Of a stretch of DNA of 64,000 nt, positions 34,436 to 43,005 are shown piece by piece. Source of the stretch: Rhodoplanes serenus (GTDB lineage: Bacteria; Pseudomonadota; Alphaproteobacteria; Rhizobiales; Xanthobacteraceae); contig CAMDDZ010000008.1 of assembly GCA_945893145.1 (NCBI GenBank), forward strand, positions 33,644 through 97,643, written 5' to 3'. The stretch's first letter is position 1, and every line of letters begins with the position of its first letter. The translations under genes and the position numbers were made by a program. The notes under the pieces were generated by a model. The model saw only the letters and a list, made by a program, of their open reading frames with translations. It ran no database searches and had not been told where the DNA came from.

Positions 34436-35362
34436 GTGCAAGTTTACCTCCCGATCGCCGATCTGCCCGTCAACATCTTCGTCGTGCTTGCCATGGGGCT
34501 CGCGGTTGGCTTCATCTCGGGCATGTTCGGCATCGGCGGTGGCTTCCTGATGACGCCGCTCCTGATCTTTCTCGGCGTCTCTCCGGCGGTCGCGGTGGCG
34601 AGCGTCGCAAGCCACGTCGCGGCCTCGTCCATGTCTGGCGCGGTGACGTATTGGCGGCGCAATGCGGTCGACCTCGCACTCGCCTTGATGCTGCTGGCGG
34701 GCGGCATATTGGGAACCGCGGTCGGCGTCTGGCTGTTCACCGTGCTGCGTTCGCTCGACCAGCTCGATCTCACCATCGGCCTGTCTTACGTGGTGCTGCT
34801 CACCGTCGTCGGCGGCCTGATGGTCACCGAAAGCGTGCGCGCGATCCTGCGCGAGCAGCAAGGCAAGCCGGCGTCGCCGCGCCGCGGCGGCGCTCACACC
34901 TGGGTGCACGGCCTGCCGCTGAAGATGCGGTTCAAACGCTCGAAGATTTACGTGTCCGCCATCCCGATCTGGGGCATCGGCTTCATCATCGGCTTTGTCG
35001 GCGCGATCATGGGCATCGGCGGCGGCTTCCTGCTGGTGCCGATGCTGATCTATTTCCTGCGCGTGCCAACCGCCACCGTGATCGGCACTTCGATGGTGCT
35101 CACCCTCATCACCATGGCGTCGGCGACCGTCATGCACGCCGCCACCAATCACCTGGTCGACGTGGTGCTCGCACTCATCCTCATGGTCGGCGGCGTGATC
35201 GGCGCGCAGTTCGGCGCTCGCGCCGGCCAGAACATGCGGGGCGAGCGGCTGCGTCTCCTGCTCGGCCTCTTGGTGCTGGCGGTCGGGCTGCGCTTTGCTT
35301 TCGAGATCATCGTCCAGCCCGCCGACATCTATACGATCCGGCTCATTGGAGACGGCGCATGA
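34436..35362 (+). CDS. TSUP-family membrane transporter (TauE/SafE type)
   Basis: 308 residues with about eight membrane helices. The family's two internal repeats each carry a glycine motif: ISGMFGIGGGFLMTPLLIFL early and GAIMGIGGGFLLVPMLIYFL in the second half. A cytoplasmic loop (REQQGKPASPRRGGAHT) separates them. TSUP proteins export sulfite, sulfoacetate or related anions across the inner membrane. The start is GTG 34436, with GGCGGGA upstream. Its stop overlaps the next start as ATGA, so it is translationally coupled to the TIGR02186-type gene, an arrangement I recall in many Rhizobiales. Confidence 0.92.
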   Translation: MQVYLPIADLPVNIFVVLAMGLAVGFISGMFGIGGGFLMTPLLIFLGVSPAVAVASVASHVAASSMSGAVTYWRRNAVDLALALMLLAGGILGTAVGVWLFTVLRSLDQLDLTIGLSYVVLLTVVGGLMVTESVRAILREQQGKPASPRRGGAHTWVHGLPLKMRFKRSKIYVSAIPIWGIGFIIGFVGAIMGIGGGFLLVPMLIYFLRVPTATVIGTSMVLTLITMASATVMHAATNHLVDVVLALILMVGGVIGAQFGARAGQNMRGERLRLLLGLLVLAVGLRFAFEIIVQPADIYTIRLIGDGA

Positions 35363-36144
35363 GGTTGCGCCGGTCGATCATCCTGGTGGCGGTGCTGGCT
35401 GCATCAGCGGCAATCACGCTGTCGGCCGGCGCCGAGCGCCTTGTGCTCTCGATCTCGCGCCATCAGGTGATGGTGACATCGAGCTTCACCGGTACGCAGA
35501 TCGTGCTGTTTGGCACAATCGAGCCGGATCGCCCCGGAGCGCGCCTTCGCAACAGCTACGACCTGGTTGCGACCGTGGTCGGCCCGCGGCAGACCGCGGT
35601 GACGCGGCGCAAGGAACGTGTGGTCGGCATCTGGGCCAACGTGGCGTCACGCACCTTCGTCAACGTGCCGACCTATCTTGCGATCATGTCCAACCGGCCG
35701 TTTGAAGAAATCGCCGAAACCGACTTGCTGCGCCGGCAGCAGGTCGGCCTCGACTATTTCGTGCTGACACAGCAAGTCGGCTCCGACCTCGCCGACACCG
35801 TGCGTGACGATCCGTTCCGCATGAATTTCATCCGGCTGAAGAAAGAGCATAGCCTCTACGCGGAGACGACCAACGGCGTGACGTTTCTGACGCCGACCGT
35901 CTTCCGCGCCGAAATTCCGGTGCCGGCGGAGGCGCCGTTTGGCAATTACGACGTCGAGGTCAAGGTGTTCTCGGAGCGCGCCCTGCTGGTGCGCAACACG
36001 ACCGCCTTCGAGATCGTCAAAGCGGGCTTCGAGCAGTTCGTCGCCAATGCGGCGCGCGACTACAGCTTCCTCTATGGCCTTTTCGCCGCCGCGATGGCCA
36101 TCGCGACCGGATGGTTCGCCAGCGTCGTGTTCCGCAGGGATTAG
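35359..36144 (+). CDS. TIGR02186-type membrane-anchored protein coupled to a TSUP transporter
   Basis: 261 residues: a signal segment (RRSIILVAVLAASAAITLSA), a large periplasmic beta-rich domain with SISRHQVMVTSSFTGTQIVL and FGTIEPDRPG, and a C-terminal membrane helix (SFLYGLFAAAMAIATGWFAS) before a short basic tail. This matches the uncharacterised TIGR02186 family. The start codon overlaps the TSUP stop (ATGA), which strongly implies that the two proteins work together, perhaps as a periplasmic partner of the exporter. No metal or catalytic motif is obvious. Confidence 0.87.
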   Translation: MRLRRSIILVAVLAASAAITLSAGAERLVLSISRHQVMVTSSFTGTQIVLFGTIEPDRPGARLRNSYDLVATVVGPRQTAVTRRKERVVGIWANVASRTFVNVPTYLAIMSNRPFEEIAETDLLRRQQVGLDYFVLTQQVGSDLADTVRDDPFRMNFIRLKKEHSLYAETTNGVTFLTPTVFRAEIPVPAEAPFGNYDVEVKVFSERALLVRNTTAFEIVKAGFEQFVANAARDYSFLYGLFAAAMAIATGWFASVVFRRD

Positions 36145-36925
36145 AGCCACTCACAAAGCGGGCTGCTCGTCGGTACGCGTGTCACAGGATGTGGCCAGCG
36201 TCATTGGATCGCCCAGTTTATTTTGCCGTCTTCTGACGTGGATGCATATATTGCTTGAAGTCGGTGAACCCCTTCCACGCTGGCTCTGCTGCATCATGAC
36301 CCAGGCGCGGCGCGTAGATCGACGGCTCGACGAGCTGCGTAGTCGGAATGCGGTGAGTTGCGTCCGTTCTCTATTTGTCGTGATCGGCAGCATAACTGTC
36401 GGAGTAACCGCGATTTGGAATTGACCATTTATGTTCACTCCATTTCGTCGGAAGAACCAGTTGGTCATCAAATATCAATGCGTAGGCATTGTCGCGTTGA
36501 TCGGCATCACTATGAAGCATCAGGCATAGCGCAAAAGACGCGGCCAACATGGTTGATCGAGAGATCATGTTGAGACGCCACGTGCCAACCTTCTCACTGT
36601 GCAATTCGTGAGAATCGAACAAGGCCTCGTCTTTCCATTTTCTACATAGGATTGTACGGGGATTGTGTCCGCTTTGGGTCAACCTGCGCAGTGCGCGTGA
36701 CGATACACCATCGGACTGAGTCCGAGTTCAAATCGCGAGACTTCGCAGATGACAGAATGCGGGGAGCTACTCAGTTGGATTCTTGTGAGTTAAAAAAATA
36801 GCGCGTCGGGCCCGCCCCGGCGCTTCGCGCTCGGCGAAGAAATTTTCTTTGGTGAAGCCGCGAGAGAGGTGAAGGTCCGGACGAGCACGCCGATTGAGAA
36901 CCATAATCAATTTGAAATCCTAGAA
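36145..36925. other. Less GC-rich intergenic patch
   Basis: 781 nt between the TIGR02186-type gene and the convergent TIR-SUMF1 gene, visibly less GC-rich than the window average. Short open frames exist but only one (36371-36568 minus) has a protein-like look. A GAGTTCAAATCGCG segment near 36725 recalls a tRNA T-loop but no tRNA can be built around it. No terminator was recognised for either flanking gene. Confidence 0.5.
36371..36568 (-). CDS. Possible small exported protein
   Basis: 65 codons from ATG 36568. The N-terminus MISRSTMLAASFALCLMLHS could be a signal peptide, followed by a short polar region (LVLPTKWSEHKWSIPNRGYS). No ribosome site is visible and no homology is recognised. It lies downstream of the TIR-SUMF1 gene on the same strand but 350 nt away, so cotranscription is doubtful. 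It may be a chance frame. Confidence 0.25.
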   Translation of the reverse strand: MISRSTMLAASFALCLMLHSDADQRDNAYALIFDDQLVLPTKWSEHKWSIPNRGYSDSYAADHDK

Positions 36926-38536
36926 TTAAGGAGCCAGCGTTCTCCCAATTCGGAAGCCAACTCTGTCGCTCCGTTTGTCGCGCGAATTCTTGTCGCGAAA
37001 GAACAAGCGAAGCGTGTCCGGAGGGTGGCTCCACGAGCCGCCGCGCAGGACGCGGAAACTGCAATCGCCGTCCCGCCGTGCCGTCCCGTCGATAGGCGCC
37101 TGGATATAGTTGTCCTGATAGCAGTCCTGGGTCCACTGCCAAATGTTTCCGGCCATGTCGAAAAGGCCGAACCGGTTTGCTGCAAACGATCCGACCGGAG
37201 ACGTTTCGCGGCCGTCCCATTTGCTGCCGCATCCGATGCAATTGGCATTTCCGCTTCCGACGTCCTTGCCCCAATAAAAAGATGTCGTGGCACCTGCCCG
37301 CGCCGCGTATTCCCACTCGGCTTCGGAGAGCAGCCGGTAGTCTCGACCGGTCAATTTCGACAGCCAGCTGACGTACTGCTCAGCTTCGTTCCAGGTCACG
37401 TTAACAAGGGGCTTTGAATCACGCCCCATACCGTTATCCGTAATGTGAGCACAGCCTCCGACCGAGACGCAGGCGTCCCAATTTGCAAACGTGATAACGA
37501 ACTTTGACACCGCGAACGGTCTGACAATCTGGACTCCATGCTGTGGTTCAGCGTTGCTGTAGAGTGATCGGGCGACCAACACTGCGTCGGCACCGGCATA
37601 TTCGGCGGCAGAAGCACCCATCGTAAATACACCGGCCGGCACGACGATCATCTCGGGACAACCTTCAAGGCATTCTCTGAATGACTCTCCCGGCATGAGC
37701 CGGCGTTCGGCGTCGGCTTGAAGAACATAGGGGCGAATGTTTTTGAGCATGTAGGGCCGCATGACCGCGTACCAGTTCCACTGCTCCCTGATGTGTTCTT
37801 GATTGATCCAAGCGACCAAACCGACGATGATTCCAATCAACAGCACGTAAATCGCGGCTTGTGCGCGCCGTCTCCAAGTTTTCGCAATTGCCTCCGCCTT
37901 CAAGCTTTCGGACACAGCCTTTCGACTTTCCGCGACGAATGTCTCGGTCGCTGGCGAGGGCGCTGGTGCGCCATGAGGGCGGTACTTGATCCAGTGCTCG
38001 GCCTCTTCAAGCAGCGGGGACCGCAACAAGAAGCCGCTAGGACGTTTGGCCGCTACCCAGCGACGGGCGGATTCGCCGAATTCCGTGTGTCGCCTGACCC
38101 AACCGATGTCGATGCCGACTGCGGTGGCAAGCGCATCAACACTGGCTTTGAAACGATTTGGGTCATCGAAATAGACAAAATTCAGTCGCCGCAGTTCCTG
38201 CGGGATGTTTGCGTCCTCCACAGGGCGGCAGACGATTGGCGCGAAACGTTTGTGGAGCGAGGCAGCGTACTCGATTTCCTTCAACGCCACGGTGGACGCA
38301 ACGGCGTCAGGAGACAGCACAAATACGATGGTGTCGGCACCTGCGATCAATGCCTCGACCCGCTCCCACCATGGTTCAAAAGCAGAAATTTCGGTGCGGT
38401 CGACCAGCGGCTCGAAGCCTCGCGCCCTGAGGGCGGCTTCGAGCCCATCGACAAAATTCATGTCCTTGCGCGAGTACGAGATAAAAAGTCTGGTGTTCGC
38501 TTCGGCGGCTGGAAGCTGCTCTGCTTCTTCAACCAT
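36926..38536 (-). CDS. TIR domain - membrane helix - SUMF1/EgtB/PvdO-like domain protein
   Basis: 536 residues in three parts. Residues about 14-145 form a TIR domain (RLFISYSRKDMNFVDGLEAA, IVFVLSPDAVAS, LKEIEYA). Glu58 in FEPWWERVEAL occupies the place of the TIR NADase catalytic Glu. Residues 226-244 are one membrane helix (AAIYVLLIGIIVGLVAWI). Residues 295-533 are a SUMF1/formylglycine-generating-enzyme fold (IVVPAGVFTMGA, YRLLSEAEWEYAARAGATTS, MAGNIWQWTQD, RVLRGGSW, RVGFRIGR). The cysteine pair that binds copper in true FGE is absent after GGSW, so formylglycine synthesis is unlikely. With the TIR end cytosolic, the second domain would be periplasmic. The base composition is less GC-rich than the neighbourhood, suggesting transfer. 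It stands alone. Confidence 0.88.
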   Translation of the reverse strand: MVEEAEQLPAAEANTRLFISYSRKDMNFVDGLEAALRARGFEPLVDRTEISAFEPWWERVEALIAGADTIVFVLSPDAVASTVALKEIEYAASLHKRFAPIVCRPVEDANIPQELRRLNFVYFDDPNRFKASVDALATAVGIDIGWVRRHTEFGESARRWVAAKRPSGFLLRSPLLEEAEHWIKYRPHGAPAPSPATETFVAESRKAVSESLKAEAIAKTWRRRAQAAIYVLLIGIIVGLVAWINQEHIREQWNWYAVMRPYMLKNIRPYVLQADAERRLMPGESFRECLEGCPEMIVVPAGVFTMGASAAEYAGADAVLVARSLYSNAEPQHGVQIVRPFAVSKFVITFANWDACVSVGGCAHITDNGMGRDSKPLVNVTWNEAEQYVSWLSKLTGRDYRLLSEAEWEYAARAGATTSFYWGKDVGSGNANCIGCGSKWDGRETSPVGSFAANRFGLFDMAGNIWQWTQDCYQDNYIQAPIDGTARRDGDCSFRVLRGGSWSHPPDTLRLFFRDKNSRDKRSDRVGFRIGRTLAP

Positions 38537-38633
38537 GGCGCAATCTCTAACTGCCGTACGAAATTATTAGGCTGCCGGGCTCCCCCGAACAAGCGATCGA
38601 AAGGATTGAAACGCGCGATGTCTGTTGTACGCC

Positions 38634-39359
38634 CTAATCCGGCAGGCAGCGCTTGGCAGCGACCGCATAAACCCGCCGCTCGCCCAGCATGTGCGCCGTG
38701 AATGCGAGCGTGCGGAACACATTGGCGAAGGCGCGATCGCGCACGTTGAGGCCGCCCGTGTAAGCGCCGAATGCCGGCATCACCATCCGGGTCGTGTCGG
38801 TCGCAAAGCAGCGCCGGCTCACGGCGCGCCCGCGCCCGGCGACGCGGGCGACCGGATGCAGATGGCCGGCGATCTCGCCGTCGCAATTCTCCTCGGGCGC
38901 GTGGCGGAACGTGAGCGCACCGAGCGACAGCGTGGTGACGAAGCGGCCGCCGATATCGACCGCCGGCTCCGGATCGTGGTTGCCGGCAATCCACACCCAG
39001 TCGCGGCCGCGCTGCAAGGATTTCAGCGCCGCCCGATCGGTGTCGGCGAGACGGGCCGGGCCGCGACCATCGTGGAAGCTGTCGCCCAGCGCCACCACCA
39101 CGCGGGGCGAATAGCGGGCAATCACCGCGGCGAGCCGCGCCAGCGTCACCGCCGTGTCGTAAGGCGGCAGCAGCACGCCGCGCTCGGCGAAGCTCGAGCC
39201 CTTTTCTAGGTGCAGATCGGCGACCGCGAGCAACCGTTGCTCCGGCCAATAGATCGCGCCGGCATGATCGGCGGTGAGGCCGACGCCCGCCACCACGACT
39301 GCGTCTTTGGACACAGCCGGATACGGTGAAGCGGCCGGCGATGGTGATGCGCTGCGCAC
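38634..39359 (-). CDS. pdeM: Ligase-associated DNA damage response endonuclease PdeM
   Basis: 241-residue metallophosphoesterase. The calcineurin-like motifs are all present: VADLHLEKG, VALGDSFHDG, IAGNHDPEP and AGHLHPVAR. This small form belongs to the bacterial set of Lhr-type helicase, MBL exonuclease, ATP-dependent ligase and phosphoesterase. The start is GTG 39359, 2 nt after the helicase stop, so the pair is coupled. The ligase and exonuclease lie 5 kb away on the other strand. It is predicted to process damaged DNA ends or nick DNA in the cytoplasm. Confidence 0.93.
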   Translation of the reverse strand: MRSASPSPAASPYPAVSKDAVVVAGVGLTADHAGAIYWPEQRLLAVADLHLEKGSSFAERGVLLPPYDTAVTLARLAAVIARYSPRVVVALGDSFHDGRGPARLADTDRAALKSLQRGRDWVWIAGNHDPEPAVDIGGRFVTTLSLGALTFRHAPEENCDGEIAGHLHPVARVAGRGRAVSRRCFATDTTRMVMPAFGAYTGGLNVRDRAFANVFRTLAFTAHMLGERRVYAVAAKRCLPD

Positions 39360-39361
39360 TG

Positions 39362-41914
39362 CTATCCCATCGCCTCTTTGATCAGGTCCTCGGCGGCTTC
39401 CGCCATGATGGTCTCCGAAGCCTCGCCATAAACTGGCTCGCGGCCGATCTCCAGCATGACCGGAACCGCGAGCGGCGAGACCCGCTCGAGCGCCTTATGG
39501 ACGATTCGGCCCCGCACGCGCGAGAGCATTTCGCTCAACCGTTTGATGTCGAGCAGGCCGGTTGCGGCGTCCGCCCGCGCGGCGCGCAGCAGCACGTGAT
39601 CGCCCTGGTGCTTGCGCAGCACGTCGTAGACGAGATCGGTCGAGATCGTGACCTGGCGGCGCGATTTTTCCTCGCCAGGGAAGCGCCGCTCGATCAGGCC
39701 GGCGATGATCGCGCAGTTGCGGAACGTGCGCTTCATCAACGCGGATTCGGCGAGCCAGGCTTCAAGGTCGTCGCCCAGCATGTCCTGATCGAATAGCGCC
39801 GCTAGCGACAGCTCGCCGCGCCCGATGCGAAGCTCGACGTCGCCCAGGCCCCAGACCGCGAGCGCATATTCGTTGGCGACGAAGCCAAGCGGCTTGAGAC
39901 CCGCGCGTTCGAGCCGCCGCGTCAGCAACATGCCGAGCGTCTGGTGCGCCAGCCGCCCCTCGAACGGATAGCAGACGAGATAATGCTTGTCGGAGCGTGG
40001 GAAGGTTTCGACCAGGAGCTCGCTCACGCCGGGAACCAGCGAGCGCCACTTCTGGAGCTCCAGCCATTGCCGCACCGGATCGGGCAGCGGCTTCCATTGT
40101 GCGGGCTCGGCCAGAATGTGGCGCACGCGATCGGCGAGGTAGGTCGAGAGCGGAAACTTGCCGCCCTCGTAGGCCGGCACCTTGGGATCGCTGGAATTGG
40201 CGCGCGAGACATAGACCTCGTCCTGGACGAGGGCCTCGTATCTCAGGATTTCGCCGGCGAACACAAAGGTGTCGCCCGGCACCATCATCTCGATGAAATA
40301 TTCCTCGACCTCGCCGAGCATACGGCCGCCGCGCGCGATCGGACCGGTGTGGCCGCCGCCGCCGGCGCGCGAACGCACCAGCCGGACCTTCAGCATGTCG
40401 GCCTCGACGATAGTGCCGACGTTCATGCGATAGCGCTGCGCCACCATCGGATGGGCGACGCGCCAGCGGCCGTCCTTGTTCTGCCTGATCTTGGCGAAGC
40501 GCTCATAGGCTTTCAGCGCATAGCCGCCGGTCGCGACGAAATCGACCACGGCATCGAAGTCGGCGCGCGTCAGTCCAGCATAGGGCGCTGCCATCTTCAC
40601 TTCGCAATAGAGTTCATCGGCCAGGAAAGCCTCGCCGCATGCCGAGCCGAGCACGTGCTGCGCCAACACGTCGAGCGCACCCGTGCGCAGCGGCGGCGTG
40701 TCCTGCGCGTGATCCGCCACCGCGCCGATGGCGGCGCGGCACTCCAGCACCTCGAAGCGGTTGGCCGGCACCAGGATGCCGCGCGACGGCTCGTCCAGCC
40801 GATGATTGGCGCGGCCGATGCGCTGCAGCAGCCGCGACGCACCCTTGGGCGCGCCGACGTTGATGACCAGATCGATGTCGCCCCAGTCGACGCCAAGATC
40901 GAGCGACGAGGTGCATACCACCGCACGCAGTTTGCCGTGCGTCATGGCGTCTTCGACCTTGCGCCGCTGCGCCACGTCGAGCGAGCCGTGATGCAACGCG
41001 ATAGCGAGGTTGTCGTCATTCATCGTCCACAGCGCCTGAAAGATCATCTCGGCCTGGCTGCGGGTGTTGACGAAAACGAGCGTCATCTTGTGACGCTTGA
41101 TCAACTCGTAGATTTGCGGAAAGGCGTGGCGTGCCGAATGGCCGGCCCAGGGCAAAGCCTCGCCCGGCTCCAGCATGGTGACATTCGGCTCGGCGCCGCC
41201 GTCGGCAACGACGAGATCGGCACGCGCGGTCTTGCCTTCGGGTTGCGGCACGAGGAAGCGGCAAAGGTCGTCCGGCTCTGCCACAGTCGCCGACAGGCCG
41301 ACCGCTGCAAGATTGGGGGCAATCCGGAACAGCCGCGCCAGGCCGAGCGACAGCAGGTCGCCACGCTTGGACGTGACCAGCGCGTGCAACTCGTCAAGCA
41401 CGACGCGCCGCAGCGTACCGAAGAGATAAGGTGCATCCGCGCTCGCCAACAGCAGTGCCAGCTGTTCCGGCGTGGTGAGCAGGATGTCGGGCGGATCGCG
41501 GCGCTGACGCTGGCGCTTCGAGGTCGGCGTGTCACCGGTTCGGGTTTCGATGCGGATGGGCAGTCCCATTTCGCGCACCGGCGTCTCAAGATTGCGCGCG
41601 ATATCGACGGCGAGCGCCTTCAGGGGCGAGATGTAGAGCGTGTGCAGCCCTTCGGACCGGCGCAGCTCCTTGCCGGTCGAGACCAGCCGGCGCGGCGTCG
41701 CGCCACGCTCATAAATCTCCACCAGACTTGGCAGGAAACCCGCCAATGTCTTGCCGCCGCCGGTCGGCGCGATCAGCAGCGTCGACCGCCCTGCCCGCGC
41801 GCGGGCCAGCAACTCAAGCTGGTGGGCGCGCGGCGTCCAGCCGCGTTGCGCGAACCAGCCCGAAAATATCTCGGGCAGGAGCGGAGCAGCGTCGGCTTTC
41901 AGCGCGACATTCAT
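39362..41914 (-). CDS. Ligase-associated DEXH-box helicase (Lhr family)
   Basis: 850-residue superfamily 2 helicase of the Lhr type. Walker A is LLIAPTGGGKTLAGFLPSL (about residues 49-56) and the DEAD-box variant is VLDELHALV (174-177). A second RecA domain has LVFVNTRSQAEMIF, VVCTSSLDLGVDWGDIDLVI and LLQRIGRANHRLDEPSRG. A winged-helix and Lhr C-terminal domain follow. Lhr translocates 3' to 5' on single strands and is linked to mitomycin and crosslink resistance. ATG 41914 is 3 nt after the solute-binding-protein stop and it overlaps no other gene, so it lies mid-operon between that gene and pdeM. Confidence 0.95.
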   Translation of the reverse strand: MNVALKADAAPLLPEIFSGWFAQRGWTPRAHQLELLARARAGRSTLLIAPTGGGKTLAGFLPSLVEIYERGATPRRLVSTGKELRRSEGLHTLYISPLKALAVDIARNLETPVREMGLPIRIETRTGDTPTSKRQRQRRDPPDILLTTPEQLALLLASADAPYLFGTLRRVVLDELHALVTSKRGDLLSLGLARLFRIAPNLAAVGLSATVAEPDDLCRFLVPQPEGKTARADLVVADGGAEPNVTMLEPGEALPWAGHSARHAFPQIYELIKRHKMTLVFVNTRSQAEMIFQALWTMNDDNLAIALHHGSLDVAQRRKVEDAMTHGKLRAVVCTSSLDLGVDWGDIDLVINVGAPKGASRLLQRIGRANHRLDEPSRGILVPANRFEVLECRAAIGAVADHAQDTPPLRTGALDVLAQHVLGSACGEAFLADELYCEVKMAAPYAGLTRADFDAVVDFVATGGYALKAYERFAKIRQNKDGRWRVAHPMVAQRYRMNVGTIVEADMLKVRLVRSRAGGGGHTGPIARGGRMLGEVEEYFIEMMVPGDTFVFAGEILRYEALVQDEVYVSRANSSDPKVPAYEGGKFPLSTYLADRVRHILAEPAQWKPLPDPVRQWLELQKWRSLVPGVSELLVETFPRSDKHYLVCYPFEGRLAHQTLGMLLTRRLERAGLKPLGFVANEYALAVWGLGDVELRIGRGELSLAALFDQDMLGDDLEAWLAESALMKRTFRNCAIIAGLIERRFPGEEKSRRQVTISTDLVYDVLRKHQGDHVLLRAARADAATGLLDIKRLSEMLSRVRGRIVHKALERVSPLAVPVMLEIGREPVYGEASETIMAEAAEDLIKEAMG

Positions 41915-41917
41915 CGG

Positions 41918-42919
41918 TTACCGGATTGCCTGTGCTTTCTGCACGAAAGTGTCGTTGAAGGTTTTCGGCAGATCGATGGTCGCGGCCGCCACCGCCGGAT
42001 CGAACACCTTGAGCACCGCATAAGCGGTGTCGACGGCACTGGGAACGAAGAGGCCGTCGGGCGAATACATCGGCTTGGAGGCGGTGAGCGCCCGAATGTA
42101 GATCGGCGGATTGCCGAGCGCATATTCCGCCGGCATCAGGTTGGCGATGTCCTCGGCCGAGTGGCTCGCGATCCAGCGCAGGCCGCGCACGAAAGCATTG
42201 ACCACCGCCTGCACGGCTTGCGGGTTCTTCTCGATGGTGGCGGGCGCCGCATAGATCACGCCGCCCGGATAGGGCCCGCCATAGACCGCCTGCGCGCCCT
42301 CCGCCGTGCGGGTGTCGGCAACAACCTTCACCAGGTTGTCGGTCTCCATCAGCGTCATCATCGGATCCGAGCTGACGATGGCATCGATCTCGGCGCGGCG
42401 GGCTGCGGCAACTGCCGTCGACGTGACACCGGTCGCGACGAACGAGGCGTCGTCGGCCTTGAGCCCGTTGCGCACCAGCATATAGGCCGCCATGAAATGC
42501 GTGCTGGAACCCGGCGAGGTGACGCCGATTTTCAGGCCCTTCAAATCCTTTGGCGATTTGTAGAGCGGCGCCTTGCCGGTCATCATCGCCAGCACGAAGC
42601 CTGGGTAGCGGCCGTATTGCAGGAGCGCCACGATCGGCTGACCCTTGGCCTGCATCTGGATCGCGTGCTCGAACGTGCCGATGCCGATCTCGGCGCTGCC
42701 GCCGACGATCGACTGCAACGCGCGGGCGCCGCTCGACACGTCGGAAATCTCGACGTCGAGACCAGCATCCTTGAAATAGCCAAGCCGCTCGGTCACCGAC
42801 AGCGGCAGATAGAACACCGCCGACTTGCCGCCGACCACGAGCCGCACCCTCTCCTGCGCGCCAGCCTGGGCAGTAAACGACAACGCAACCGCGACAACGC
42901 TGAGGAAAAGCCTTTTCAT
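41918..42919 (-). CDS. ABC transporter substrate-binding protein (NMT1/SsuA-type)
   Basis: 333 residues with a signal peptide (MKRLFLSVVAVALSFTAQAG, cut at AQ). The NMT1/SsuA-like periplasmic domain starts VRLVVGGKSAVFYLPLSVTE and continues with VEISDVSSGARALQSIVGG, DLKGLKIGVTSPGSSTHFMA and a Tyr/Gly-rich hinge. It would bind a nitrate-, sulfonate- or pyrimidine-like ligand, but no permease or ATPase is nearby. GGAAGGA precedes ATG 42919. It heads the helicase-pdeM operon with only 3 nt to the helicase, an unexpected partner for repair genes. Confidence 0.9.
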   Translation of the reverse strand: MKRLFLSVVAVALSFTAQAGAQERVRLVVGGKSAVFYLPLSVTERLGYFKDAGLDVEISDVSSGARALQSIVGGSAEIGIGTFEHAIQMQAKGQPIVALLQYGRYPGFVLAMMTGKAPLYKSPKDLKGLKIGVTSPGSSTHFMAAYMLVRNGLKADDASFVATGVTSTAVAAARRAEIDAIVSSDPMMTLMETDNLVKVVADTRTAEGAQAVYGGPYPGGVIYAAPATIEKNPQAVQAVVNAFVRGLRWIASHSAEDIANLMPAEYALGNPPIYIRALTASKPMYSPDGLFVPSAVDTAYAVLKVFDPAVAAATIDLPKTFNDTFVQKAQAIR

Positions 42920-43005
42920 CGCAGTGTCCTTCCGGCCCGTTTCTTCCAACCGGGCGCTACGTTAGTCTGCATCATCGACGCGCTGAAGTCGTTCCAACGA
43001 GACAG

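Noticed and set aside
36690..36745. Possible tRNA fragment (GAGTTCAAATC)
   Set aside because: No acceptor or anticodon stem can be formed around it.
36926..38536. Active formylglycine-generating enzyme
   Set aside because: The cysteine pair required after GGSW is missing, and no sulfatase is nearby.
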